A DNA stretch of 64,000 nt from Deuterostichococcus epilithicus. Its lineage: Eukaryota; Chlorophyta; Trebouxiophyceae; Prasiolales; Stichococcaceae. Position numbers and translations under genes: made by a program. Positions within the stretch are counted from its first letter, which is position 1. Each line of letters begins with the position of its first letter. The notes under the pieces were generated by a model. It did not search any database. It worked only from the letters and a program-made list of their open reading frames with translations, and was not told the DNA's origin. The stretch is taken from NCBI GenBank assembly GCA_033439295.1, contig JAVTLE010000004.1, positions 1,364,012 through 1,428,011 on the forward strand, given 5' to 3'. Below, piece by piece: positions 1 to 11,363 of the stretch.

Positions 1-35
1 ATGCCGCCTCAGTGCAGCCGGGCATCCAGCGCGGT

Positions 36-3000
36 CTATCCCTCACACGTGCACATGCGGTCAGCCATGTGCAGTGCCAATAGTTGTCTTGAGAGCATCT
101 TCGGGCCGAGGCGCTGGTGCGTGTCCTTGCCCTGCTTGCTGCCGAACTCGAAGCATGACGCGGTGCCACGCGTTTCACGCGGGTAGCTGTTTCGGATGTG
201 GCACCTGTCGGGCAGGTGGCGCTTGTCGAGGCCTTGCTTGCTGCTGGCGGTGCCCATGGCACCGTTGGCAAGCCATGGGCCGACCTGCTGCCAGCCCGAC
301 TGCGAGCGGTGCAGGCCTGCGCGGCAGAGGCGGGGGTCTTTGACGGACGAGCGGAGGCACTATAGGCTGATGGTTGTCTGGCGAGTGTACAAAACAAACC
401 AGAGGCCAGCCCGCGCGACGTTCCGGCGGTACTAGGAAACAGGTGTGCCGCAAAGAATGCTCAGAAGCACTGGTTCCAACGCTTGCTCTGGGTTCCTGAC
501 CAATCCGGCAGGCAGGCGGCCGATGCTGTTGGCTTTTCGTGCTTTGAGCATGCACTCACCGACCCAGGCCTGGACGCCACGCTCCGCGCCGGCGCCCCCC
601 TCCTGCTGCCACTGCTGCCGGTCGCTGGGGCTCAAGCCCCGAAGCCACGCTGCGCGCGCCATGGCGGCAGCCTCGCCGCCGGCGCCACCGGCGGCAGTGC
701 GGCCGCCGGCCCTGCCGCGGCCGGCAGCGGCGGAGCCCCTGCCACGACCGCGGCCGCCGCGGCCGCCGCCGCGGCCGCCGCGTGNTGCCGGGTTGCCGTG
801 CTGCGTCGCCACAGGCGTCTCGGCCGCCGCCGCCCCCGCCTCTGCGTCATCCCGCGCCTCAGCCGCCACGGCCGCTGCAATGGCGCNCGAGGCCGCGGCC
901 GCGGCGGAGCGCAGCGGCCGCGCCCGCTTGGCCGGGCCGGCCGGCCCGTCCGCCGCGGGAACGGCGCCGGCGCNCGTCGCGNCGCCGCTGGGCCCTGCTG
1001 CTGTGGGCGCTGGCTGCGGCAACAGGGCCGCGCCAGCTGCGGCGGCCGTCTTGGGAGGCCTGCCGCGCTTGCGGCTTGGGCCAGCTATGGTCGGCGCCGG
1101 CGCTGCTGCTCCGCCGCGGGCNGNGCGGCGGCCCGGTGCCGCCGCGGATGCCGTCGCGGCCNTGGGCGCCGTGGCGCCGCCACGCGGGCCGCTGCCGGCA
1201 GCTGCCGCCGCCATCGCCATCGCCGGCACCTTCCTCGGTGCCGCCGCCGCCTTCAGGCCCCGGGTGTGCCGCGGAGCGTCGGCTGCTGCAACGGAAATCG
1301 GAAGCGGCTTTGCTTTGCGCGGGCTGCAGTCGCGCAGGCCCAGCGCCGCAGCGCGCGCCGCCGCCGCATCTCCATCCATGCACATGATCTCGTCCGCAAA
1401 CCTGTAAGCGGCCAGAGTCACCACACGACTGTCAGAGGTCACAGCGTTCATAGTGCAAAACCCTGAGTGCGATCGTGCCCGGGAGAAGGCATCTCGGGGG
1501 CCCATGCGGCCAGTCAAACACGGACGAGGACGAGAGAGGCACTCGCCAAAAGCACCGAAGCAACTGCCGTGACTCGCGCTGCAGCACACCAGGTCATCAA
1601 AACGCACCGGAAGGTGCGCTTGCGCCTCTGCGGCAGCAGGTAGTGCAGCGCTCTCGCATCGTCCACGTCCTTGAAATGCTCCTGCTCCTGTGAGGGCAAG
1701 AGCGTTTGACAACGTCGAGTGAGGCACTGCACCACAGAATGCCCCTGGAGCTGGAAAGAGAGCGCTTGGCATCAGAGGATGCGCCTCGTGCTTGCGCCGC
1801 TGGGAGTGGCAGCTGGGCTGTACTCGGGCTGTGCTTGAGCTGTGCTTGGGCTTGGCGCGGGCTCAGTCTGCAGGCTCTATGGGGAAGACTATGGTGCAGC
1901 GTCCTAGCACTCCATACCAGCCCCAGGCACGACAAGACTGAGGCGGCCAGTGCACCCGCCAGACCGCAAGCATGCCTGTGGGCTGGCTACGGCGCCGCAC
2001 TGCCGAGGGGTGGCGGCGCTCATGCCCACGGCGCGTATGGACGACTGCAGAGACGACTGGGAGTTCGATGCAAGGGTGTTTCCCACTCGACCAGCCAGGC
2101 AACAAAGCACCGGCGGCAGGCAAGAAAGCGCCGGCGGGCCAGCCGCCCTGTCGTTGTTCCCAGTACAGGGACTGGCAGGATGGGTCACCCCCAGGGAGGT
2201 GCGGGTCCTGTGCTGCGAGATGGTTGTTGGATGCACTCGTGTCACCTTGCAGCGGGCAGACAGATGACTAAAGATGAAGAAGGGTGCGGGCGCGATGAGC
2301 CGGACGTGGATCCAACAGCGCGGCGCCGCACACCCAGACCTGCAACTGCGCTTATGTTTCACACGTGTGTGGGGAAAACATTCCCATTCTGGTGTTTGAA
2401 TAACCATCAGGACGCACCCGGCTGCTGTCCCAGACCTCTCCGTCCTCAAATTCCACTGTGTACATGGCCGAGGCGGCGTCGTAGGTCGCCAGCCGCCCCT
2501 CAAACGGCTGGTAGGACCCGTCCTCCATGGGGAACTCCTGCGGGTACAGCCCGGGGAGGTGGACATCGAGGTTGTGGACAGCAGCCGAGCATCGTCGGGA
2601 GGGCACGAGCACGAGCAGCGCTCATGCACGCCGGGGGCTGGGGCTGCAAGGCGGTTGCGCCAGAGTCGTGACGCCCCACGCTCCTTGCCACGGTGTAACA
2701 TCCTTCAGACAGCAATGCAGTGACGCGCGCTCTGTGCCATCAACCAGCAAGCCAAGTCCTGCGGAACCCTTCCCCTCGCCTCCCGACTCCCTCCAGACCC
2801 AGCGCGTCGGATTCTGAGTGGAGGGCACCCAGTGGTGCCAATACAGCGCAACCGCTGAATCGTGCCAACCCTCGTAGAGCTCGGCAGGGGAGAGCAGGGA
2901 AGGCATGCTCGTCCTTGTGCCCACTCGGGAGGGTTGGCATAAGTCGATTTTCCAACCCTGGTTGATCAAGTCGCCATTGCCGCAGCAGCAGCCGTTTCAG

Positions 3001-4982
3001 GTCCGCTGTCGAAAACTTGAACCCCAAACCCCTGGTTCAGACTCGAACCCGCACCACCGTGATGGCCTTGCCGACGAGGCCGCCGCGCCGCAGCAGCAGC
3101 CTGTCGAGTTCCGCGGCTGGCACCGCTTCGGTCCACGCGTGCGGCGACTCTCCAGCACCGCCCTCCCACTCTACTGTGAACTGCTGCAGCTTGGCGCTGT
3201 AGCCAGTGACGGCTCCCAGCGCTGTGGAACCCACTGGAACCCAGGCCGCCTCCACCTGGCGCCGACATCATACAATGCTCGAAAAACATGCTGACAGAGC
3301 AACCCGGTCTGTATGCGAGCAGGATGTAAGGCTCCGTGGCGATTGGGTCCGCAGCTCAGTGCAGCTCGAAGCTTATGCGCAATGGGACAGCCCGTCTTGA
3401 TGCCTGCAACACCCTGCGACACCCTGCAGAGCTGGATTCTGATCATGCGGGTGAGCTAGCTGGTACCTGGATGACGTTGGGCTTGGCGCCAACCACCGCT
3501 TGCACAAATGCGGCGTCCGTCACTGCGCCGGCGCCGCCACCGCGGGCGCCCAGCTCTACCGCCGCAGCCTGCCGCAGCCTGCCTGCATTGCCTGACTTGC
3601 CTGCCTTGCCTGCCAGTGCTGCCGCTGCCACCGCCTGGCGGGTCCGCTTCGCTGCCTTTGGGGCCGGTGGACCTGCCGCGGCAGCTGCACAAGCTGGCGT
3701 GCCCACCCCATCGCCATCGTCCGAGTCACTGCGCTCTGCTTCGGCCGCCTCTGACAGCCTGCGCAATGCCGCCTGCGCGGCTGAGCGTTTGAGGCCACCT
3801 CTGGCAGCCGTGGGCGGCTGCTGCTGATGCTGCCGCCGCTGCTGTTCGCCGATGCCTCGCCGTGATGGTGCCGTCGCGCCTTTTGCCGAGGACGAAGGCG
3901 CTGCTTCAGCTGGGTCCCGCGTGGCAATTGCAGTCTGGCCGCTGGCTGCACTGTCCGCAGGCTCCGACAGGCTGGGCCCATCTGCGGCTCCCGTGTGGGC
4001 GCCTGCCGAAGCTGGCGCCGGCGCTGAGGCCTCCTTGCCAGGCGCCAGCCACCCCAGGCCAGCCTTGAGGATGCCGCCCAAGGATCGCGAAGGCGCACCA
4101 TTGGACAATGGCACCGCTGGAGGGCCAGACGCTGCCGCCAGCGACGCGGGAATCGGAGGCACAGCAGCAGCCTCGGCTGCATCGACGCTGGCGGTTGAGC
4201 GGTCGCCGGCTGGATCCCTTGTGGCCGCATGGCGGCTGTCCTGATGCATCGCAGCCGCCGCTGCATCCGCGGCTTCCGCATCAGCGGCCGGCGCAGCTAG
4301 TGCGTCAGTCGCGCCCAGCCCTGCGGCGGCACGCGCGGCTCGCGGGCGCCTGGGGACGACGCCTCCTGCCGCGCTCCGCCTGCAGCCTTCGACTTGCGGC
4401 TCCGCTTGCTGCCCACGGAGGCGGTGCTGCCGCCGCCGCCGCCGCCGGCTGTGCTGCCGTAGAGCGATGTGTAGGCGTCGTTGCTGATGGGCCCCCCCGC
4501 CGCAGCCGCGGCGCTGGGCTGGCCAATGACGGTGATGGTCAGGACTTTGGGCGCCGTCACACGCATGAGCAGGTCCATGCCGCGCTCTATGCCATTCTCC
4601 CTGACGAACCGAGGCCAGCCACCCGTGATCTCTGCCCGGAAGCTGCGGCCCACACCGTATTTCCCGATATTTTGCCTGACGGAAATGTTGCCCGGCAACT
4701 CCTTGCCTTGCGCATTTCGCAGCGTCCATGCGGCCGTCTCTTTACAGTGCTTCTGGCAGATCTGGGTCGAGAGCCCTGGAGCTCCGCCCCCAAGGTATGA
4801 CTGCTTGAGGTCCTGCAGGGCACCTCTTCTTTGTGAAAACTGGAATGGCATCAGTTGCAGCTGTAATGCAGCACAACAGGTGCTGGAGTTGTTGTTGCAA
4901 CACAAAGCTCCCCTACCCTGATGACGTGCTGGTCGTCTGTCTCCGGCGGAAGATTGCCATGTTTATTTACTCCTGCAGCCAT
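36..4982 (-). CDS. B3-domain, Tudor-like, AT-hook nuclear protein (multi-exon)
   Basis: Probable chromatin or transcription factor. Exons run from an ATG at 4982 (exon about 4915-4982), then about 4330-4865, 3467-4314, about 3062-3255, 2418-2612, 560-1430 and a possible last exon near 36-140. The 4330-4865 exon encodes the second half of a B3 DNA-binding fold: WTLRNAQGKELPG, then GGWPRFVRENGIERGMDLLM. Two later exons are Tudor/Agenet-like (GAVTGYSAKLQQFTVEW; GRLATYDAASAMYTVEFEDG). The 560-1430 exon is Ala-rich, with an AT-hook (RKRGRPPK) and a Gly/Arg-rich tract. Donors CAG|GTACCA (3466), CGG|GTGCGT (2417) and GTGAGT (559) are clear. Ambiguous bases fall in the Ala-rich exon. The 3' exon and the 4315/4330 junction are uncertain. 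The B3 and AT-hook calls are what I see; the regulatory role is inferred. Confidence 0.6.
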
Positions 4983-6524
4983 GCTGTCGGGCCAGCGCAG
5001 GCAGTCTGAGCTCAACGGAGTCGCTGCTAGCAAACTTACTTCAGACAGTCCTCAGGCCAAATTCAAACCTTTTGGCATCTGGACGGCGTCGAGCGCTAAG
5101 ACAGCTATAACGGAATCCTCAGAGACAGAAGCCGCGCAAATGCGAACGCAGGCTGCCGTGTCGTAGGCGTTGTGCTGTCCTGAACGACAAGGGCATTCAA
5201 TCCTTTTCGATTCCCGCGCCATGCGCTCTCACTTGGAACTTGTAGTGTGGGTTTGTGCCAAGCCTCTACTGAACAGCTACGTTTGGTCAGAACGCTCCAG
5301 CACGATGCTGCCTTGATCCAGCGCAGCATACGCAGCAGGAGGTCCCAGGCACACCGGCGGACAGATCGGCGGCACACAATATGCGGGATCAGCCTTTGGT
5401 TCAACCAATCAACTCCCTTCATCAAATGGAGACGAACTCTCAACAGCAGCGTTGACAGAGTATGAGAGGGCAAGACGATGCTGCGCTGTTCAAACCCTTC
5501 TACATTCAGCGGCGAGAGACCCTCGCCTGTGCAAGTTGGTCATGCTGCCGCCATGGCTAGGGCATCTGGACCGATGCCCCACCGCGGCGGCAGGCCTGAC
5601 CAGCTCTCGGGCCTCATGGTCCGTCGTGCAGCACTGCCTCGGCGCTTTTCCAGGGGCTTCTTCATAATTGGCAATGCTGCGAGCAGCCCTTGCGCACCCA
5701 TCGGGCCGGCTGGAACGCAGGTTTGCCATGCCATGCCAAACACTTAATTGCAGCAGCACTGACGCGCCAGGTCTCGCGGTCAGCGCTTCGAGTAGGTACC
5801 CTCACTTGGCCGCACAGGTAGAAGTCTAAGTTGTGCCAGTATCAAGCACAACCAAAGCATGTGGCGCACAACGCTCTTGAGTCCTTTCACTGGTCATATT
5901 ACTGGTAATTCGCACTGCTTGGCTCTCTGCGTCACCAAGTTGAATCCGAGCAATTTGCCGAGCCTACGAGACTCCTACTACAAGTATGCTGGAGTGTGCC
6001 AAGACCACCAAGACTTCGCCAACTTCTTTTGCTGACCTGATGCTGCACCAAACAAGCCTGGTTGCTGGGACCTGAGCTCATTGCCGATGTTCTGAGACAA
6101 CCGGCTGTCTGGTTTCAATGTACAATCGAGCCTGGGAACTTACTTGCACTGTGGGAGCGTGGTGTGCCTCCAGCCGATATGCTCGTCTGGTGTCAGCTGT
6201 CCGGCAGGGTTGCGCCCCCTTCTGTCTGCCAAAACGCTTCCGCCAACACCGGGTATCACCGCAATTGCACCGGGTGCGCCGCTCAATCCCGCTTCTTGCA
6301 GGCATCCTGCTTGTATTCGACTGGTAGGTGCTCCGATTCTCGGAGCTGATCGCACAGCTGCAGGGCCCAGACAACAGATCAGGCACTGGCTGACCTTGTT
6401 TGTAGCAGAGCAGCGCACTGTAGATGGCTCCAGATGGTTGTGCAGGAGTATTGCACATGTGTTGCACTGCATGACTCAGGCTTGGGTTCAGGCAGCAGAT
6501 GGCGTATATGACACGCACCTCCAT
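4983..6524. other. Intergenic stretch, no gene recognised
   Basis: This lies between the 5' end of the B3-domain gene and the 3' end of the oxidoreductase gene. Open frames here are short and match no family I know. It presumably holds the promoter of the leftward B3-domain gene and perhaps the last exon of the oxidoreductase, which I could not place. Confidence 0.4.
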
Positions 6525-9500
6525 CATCATCACCTGGAGTGCAGCAGCGTCGAATTTATTGGTTCCCGGATGCAGGCATGTCAGCGGGCAGAACAGCTGA
6601 ATGCGTCCTTCTGCCCTGCGGTTGTGTGGCATGTGGCCATATGAGGTTTGACGCCAGCAGAAGCGGGACGCACCGTCTCCTCGTGACTGATGTCCTCCAT
6701 CTCCTTTCTGCCCTTCAGCAACGCTGAGTGTACAGCCATCGCCTGATGAGGGAATGATGAATAGGGGCCACATCAGAAAGAAAACTTCGTGCCGGGCATA
6801 CACAGCCGAGCAAAATGCAGCTGGTCGCAGATGAGGTCCTCCACCGAGACCGGCCGTGGCAACGCAATGCCTCGAGCAGCACACAAAAGTTGCAGGCAAG
6901 CCTTGACTTGAGAGTCGATACAGGTCGCTGTGCGTGCCTGCCAGATGAAGCCGGCAGACCCCGGGAAGTTGAAGCCGCCGTCCGCGTCACCGTGGTCGAC
7001 CTCCTTTGGCTTGGGCGGGTTAGGAAACTCCATCCGCTGCTCCTTCTCATTGCCGTCGCCGTCTGCACATACGATATTCGTTGCAGTTCTTTGCTCCTCT
7101 GAGCTTTATAGGGCAGCAGACGACAGGCGATCCTTTCTGTAATACCGTCACTGAGACACGCGTCATGGTCGTGGGTGCTCCAGCAGCCGTGGGCAACATG
7201 GGCGACTGGCACGGACAAGGCTCACCCACGGTGACCAGGGTGATGGCCTCCGGGTTGTGCGCCCGGTGGTGAATCTTGATGCGGCCTTTGGTACCGAAGA
7301 CGGTGGCCTCGATGGGCGCATCGTACTCGATGCTGTAGTACAAGCTCGCCATGCCGCTCTTGCCATACCTGCGGGGGAGAACGCGCACAGAAGGTGAGCA
7401 GACTTTCAAGATCAAAACATCAGCATGGACTTAAGATCATCTGCCTGCGCAAGCATGTGGGCAGCGCCCAGATGCCTCGCTGTGCAGCTGGTTCCGGCAG
7501 CGGGCATGTGACAGCCAGGGCCGCCGAAAGTGCCACCGCAAAGGGCATCCACTGCGGGCCCAGACAGCGGCGTCCACACTGCCGGTGCCTTCGTTCGCGA
7601 CGACTGCGCAGGCCGCATGCGCAGCGCAACAACATCTGCGCATCCCCAAGCGAGGGCCAGGAGGCGAGGAGCTCCAACCACCTGAGGCTGATGGTGCCGG
7701 CGACGTCGGCGCCGGTGTCCGCGAGCGCGCCGAAGGCGTCCGCGGCATCGGGCCGCTCCCCGCCGAAGGCCCAGGAGGCGATGCCCATGACGTACAGCCC
7801 GATGTCCAGCAGCCCGCCGCCGCCCATGTCCAGGTCGTACCTGCGCTCAGATCATCGAACGTGCAGGGTTTAGGGGTTTCTCTCAGCTCCCGCCTGGCGA
7901 AGGAACGAACTCATGCCAGGCATGCGGCGGCCGGCACCTCGGCAGCACTGTGCACTCTGCCCCAGCGCTGGTGCCTGTTGGGCAGCTCAGAAGCTCTCAT
8001 GCAGCAAAGACATTGAGAACACGTCCTGCAAAGTTCCCAGTGCTCGCCAAAGGCGACATGCGTACAGGCCCTTGGCGTCAGTCAACTCGGCGCAGATGTC
8101 TGGATGCAAATGTCTGGGCCAGCACCTGGTCGACATCAAGACCAGTCTTGGCGCAGCGCAATGCTCGAGAGGGAGCACGTCTTGAAAGGGTGGATGTGAA
8201 AGGACGCACAGGCGTTTGACGTCGGTCATCTCGATGCAGATCTGCGCCTGTACCAGCTTGACCTCCCCAATCGCGCCGGCCTCAATGAGCTGCTTCACCC
8301 TGGGGCAGCAGCAAAGAGTCAAGCGGCACAGGGTCAGTGGCTGTCGCTTGCATGGGTATCCCTTCTTTACCGAAGGCATGGTGACGGCGGCGAGTGCTGG
8401 AGCTCATTGGCAACTTCCCCATGGCGTCGCTGATTGGACAACCGCAGAGGGAGCGTGTGTGCAGTGCCACGCAGAAACCTGCACTGACGTTCCCCATGCA
8501 CCATCCACCTGCGCATCAGACAACATGCGAGCGGCACCCTCGGGTATTTCCGAGGTGATGCAGGTTGAAGGGCAGGTTGAAGGAAAAGCGGGGGCGCACT
8601 TTTGGGTTGTAGGGAAAAATCGCGACCACAGGCCCTCCGTTAGGAACACGTCCTTTGCCTTCGCCTTGGCGATCATGTCCCGCGCCAGATTCGCGTGGAT
8701 CTGCGCATGACACCGACTTGCATGCTGAGGGGATCACATCCCGTGCCAGGCCTGTGTGGACCTGTGCGGTGGCAGGACCACTCCCATCGACGACCGCCAG
8801 GACCGCCGCAGATGTAAAACATTCGTGTGCCGAGGACTGCGTCGTGTGGTCTCGACGAGCATCACTGATCTGCCGGCAAGATTCAGGAGCGCAGATGGTC
8901 GCCTCAGCAGTGCATCCAGCTGACGCCATGTGCCGCTCAGCTTGGGACAGACTTCAGAGCCAAGCACAAGCCCAGAAAGGACGCACCGCAATGGGCTTCT
9001 CTGACAGCACGTGTTTGCCCTTGTCCATCATGGCGATGGCCAGGTCCTTGTGCGTGACGTGGATCCTGCAGCAAGCTCACTCCCACTCCTCAGCACGTGA
9101 GGAGTTGGAGCATCTGTTGCCAGTGGCTGGCCAAATTCCCAAGCTGGGTCCACATGACTATGCGTCTTGGAACAAGAAATTTCTTCAGCAAGGTTTCATG
9201 CCTCAACCCCAAAACAGCCTGTGTGAGGCTGGACAGGTATCATCTGTCTCTCCTATCTCTCGCGAGCAGGACTCGAGGCAACATGACAGGTTTTAAAGAC
9301 TTACGCGTTGACATACGCCGCGTCGATCTCCGGGTCGTCCGCAACCTCCTCGAAGGAGCCATAGCAGTTGCGCCCACCTGCGTGGCGGCAGGTGCGAGGA
9401 GGTCAGGTCAGCTGGACAGTCGCAGAATCGAGCTGGACAGCCGGGCCTTGCAGGCGGGTGACAGGGCCTCCGCTGGCCTCCAAGCACACACCTGGCCTAC

Positions 9501-10624
9501 TGCCAGCAGGCAGCACCAACGTCGGCCTCATGTGACAGCAGCGCCCACGACACCATGCCCCGTCCTCTGAAAGGACAGTCCAGGGCCTCCCCGGGTGGCG
9601 GACATGCGCTCTTAAGCAGCACCTCGCCGGTGTCTGCCGCCCCCTCACCGTGCTTTTTGGCAAACTCCTCGGCATCTGCGACCTCTTTGCGCGCGCCGAT
9701 GGCCACGATCTCCGTGCCCGGCAGCATGTCCATCATGGACACCACATCCTCAGCGATGCCGCCCGTCCCCACGATGCCCCACCTGCACGCAGCAGGCGTT
9801 GCGCTTACAGGAGGCGTTCCACTTGCTGTGGTGCCCACGACGTCCCAGCTGCGCCCCACATGCACAAACCCTATATGCACTGCCATCTGCGGGGGACACA
9901 TACGCCCCAGCAGCATGTCCTTCACGGCCACGAACGCCGCAACGCCTCTGTCGCCCAATCTGATCATGCAAGGCATTGGTGCGGTCGTGCTGGTCCCACG
10001 TGGATGCCCGGTGTGGCGCTCGACCAGCGGCACTGCATGTCACGGGGCAGCCCGTGGAGGCGGCAGCGCGCTCCGGCGCATAGCCCCACGGCCGCTCGTC
10101 CAGATTCGCACCTGACGGGTCGCAGCACCGCCAGCGTCCACTTGGGGCTGCTGCCCACCGGCTTACCGTCCTCAAAGCGCGTGTCCGCGGCCACGAAGTA
10201 GATGCTGTCCTCCAGCAGCTGCTGCACCTGGCCGTTGCAGAAGGATGCTGGTTGTCAGACGCGCTTTCAGGTGGCAGCAGAGCCGAATGACGCTCACCGA
10301 GGTTGACGCCGAGGTTGACGAGGCGTGCGCCCGTGTCTTCATCGCACTGCATTCCCCCTGTCGCAACTGCCGTCCCAGCGGCTGTGCCAGTAGCAGCCAG
10401 GCTGTTCTGCCAATGGGTCACACCTTCGGCAGGTCGGCCGCACCGTCCGCAAGCTTCCAGCCCGACCCCAGCTGCCCCAGCTTCGACGCGATAGCCTCAG
10501 GCTCCAGGCCACCCTCTGCATCGGGTTGTTTCAGCACCTCCCACGCCGCCGCACGCAGAGAGTCCTCTGGATTTGTATCTGACCTGCACCAGACATCAGT
10601 CCGCATCTCCCGGGAGCTCTGCAT
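6525..10624 (-). CDS. GFO/IDH/MocA family NAD(P)-dependent oxidoreductase (dihydrodiol dehydrogenase-like) with N-terminal extension
   Basis: Soluble oxidoreductase of the trans-dihydrodiol/xylose dehydrogenase group. Exons read right to left. A Rossmann exon (9649-9783) begins WGIVGTGGIAEDVV. Next comes CYGSFEEVADDPEIDAAYVNA (about 9303-9370), then HVTHKDLAIAMMDKGKHVLS-EKPIA (about 8989-9057) with the family EKP motif, KDVFLTEGLWSRFFP (about 8607-8690) and VKQLIEAGAIGEVKLVQ (about 8220-8300). These are followed by GGGGLLDIGLYVMGIASWAFG (about 7685-7840), YGKSGMASLYYSIEYDAPIE (about 7212-7373), GFNFPGSAG (about 6951-7060) and LLKGRKEMEDISHEET (about 6675-6725). Phases agree at nearly every junction. 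Upstream exons (10109-10624: AAAWEVLKQPDAEGG; LLEDSIYFVAADTRFEDG) join in phase to the Rossmann exon and form an extension I do not recognise. The start ATG at 10624 and the last exon near 6525 are tentative. Confidence 0.78.
8060..8130 (-). repeat. Decayed exon copy in intron of oxidoreductase gene
   Basis: The minus strand reads DICAELTDAKGLYAC, matching the end of the adjacent exon at about 8220-8300 (ICIEMTDVKRLC). The functional exon already splices in phase to the GGGGLLDIG exon, so this copy is intronic. Confidence 0.55.
8728..8772 (-). repeat. Decayed copy of exon start plus acceptor in intron
   Basis: The stretch gatcacatcccgtgccagg (8730-8748), followed by a Cys/Gly-like remnant, parallels gatcatgtcccgcgccag at about 8672-8690. 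That is the start of the real exon, including its CAG acceptor side. It looks like a local duplication. Confidence 0.5.
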
Positions 10625-11363
10625 GAGCACACGGTGGCGAATTTGCAGTCTTGCGGTTGTCAAGCGTGCAGTCAGTGATGTGCCTGCACGGTAGATCGTG
10701 GCGCCGCATTGCAGGTGGCGAAGCTTCGCCCTCTGGTCTGCAGCAGGCCCAACGGATAGCTCGCATTTCTGAAACTTCGACCAATCAACGACGCACCGTT
10801 CATGTGCGAACGGGTTCGGCAGCTGCTCCGCTGGGACTGAGAATGCTGCTGCGCAGCGGTGCGCACATTGTTGCCTCCAATTGTTGCTCCGCTGCCGCCT
10901 GAAACATGTCGTCCTGCCCGTTGTAAATTTCCTGTGATACTGAGCACTGCTGAATGCCCTCGGCTGGCTGCCTGATGCGTGGCATGCTGGCTGCCGCTGA
11001 CCTGAGGATTGGATTGGATTGGCTGGCCGATTGATCGCGGCGTGGTGGCAGGAAACGGGGAGCAGCGCAGACGAAAGCATGATTGCTGAATTTTCTCACT
11101 GAGTGATAGCTTCTGGTTCGCAGAATCGCAGACTGCACCTGGGACAAAGCTTGAGTGGTGACGTCGAACCATTCGGCAGCGAGATGGAAGCTGGGCGGGG
11201 TCTCTTTGATCTTTCAGCGAGGTGAAACTTGTCAGGATTGAATTGAAATTTGCAATGTGCTCTGATGTCCAAATCTTATTGTTGATTGAGCTCCGGCTGG
11301 AAACGTGAACAGGTGATTCCGCCGCCACCACCGTCGCCAGCGCTGCCACCTTGGCCAGCCTTC
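10625..11363. promoter_or_regulatory. Divergent intergenic region
   Basis: About 740 bases separate the inferred start of the leftward oxidoreductase gene from the ATG of the rightward SDR gene. It probably holds both promoters and 5' UTRs, and perhaps an upstream exon of the oxidoreductase. I see no clear TATA box or other element. Confidence 0.35.

Noticed and set aside
445-1466. Two long plus-strand Ala/Arg-rich frames
   Set aside because: Shadows of the minus-strand Ala-rich AT-hook exon. Poly-Ala coding DNA stays open in several frames.
3030-3065. tRNA-like ggttcgagtc word on the minus strand
   Set aside because: It overlaps the end of a Tudor-like exon, and no acceptor stem pairs.
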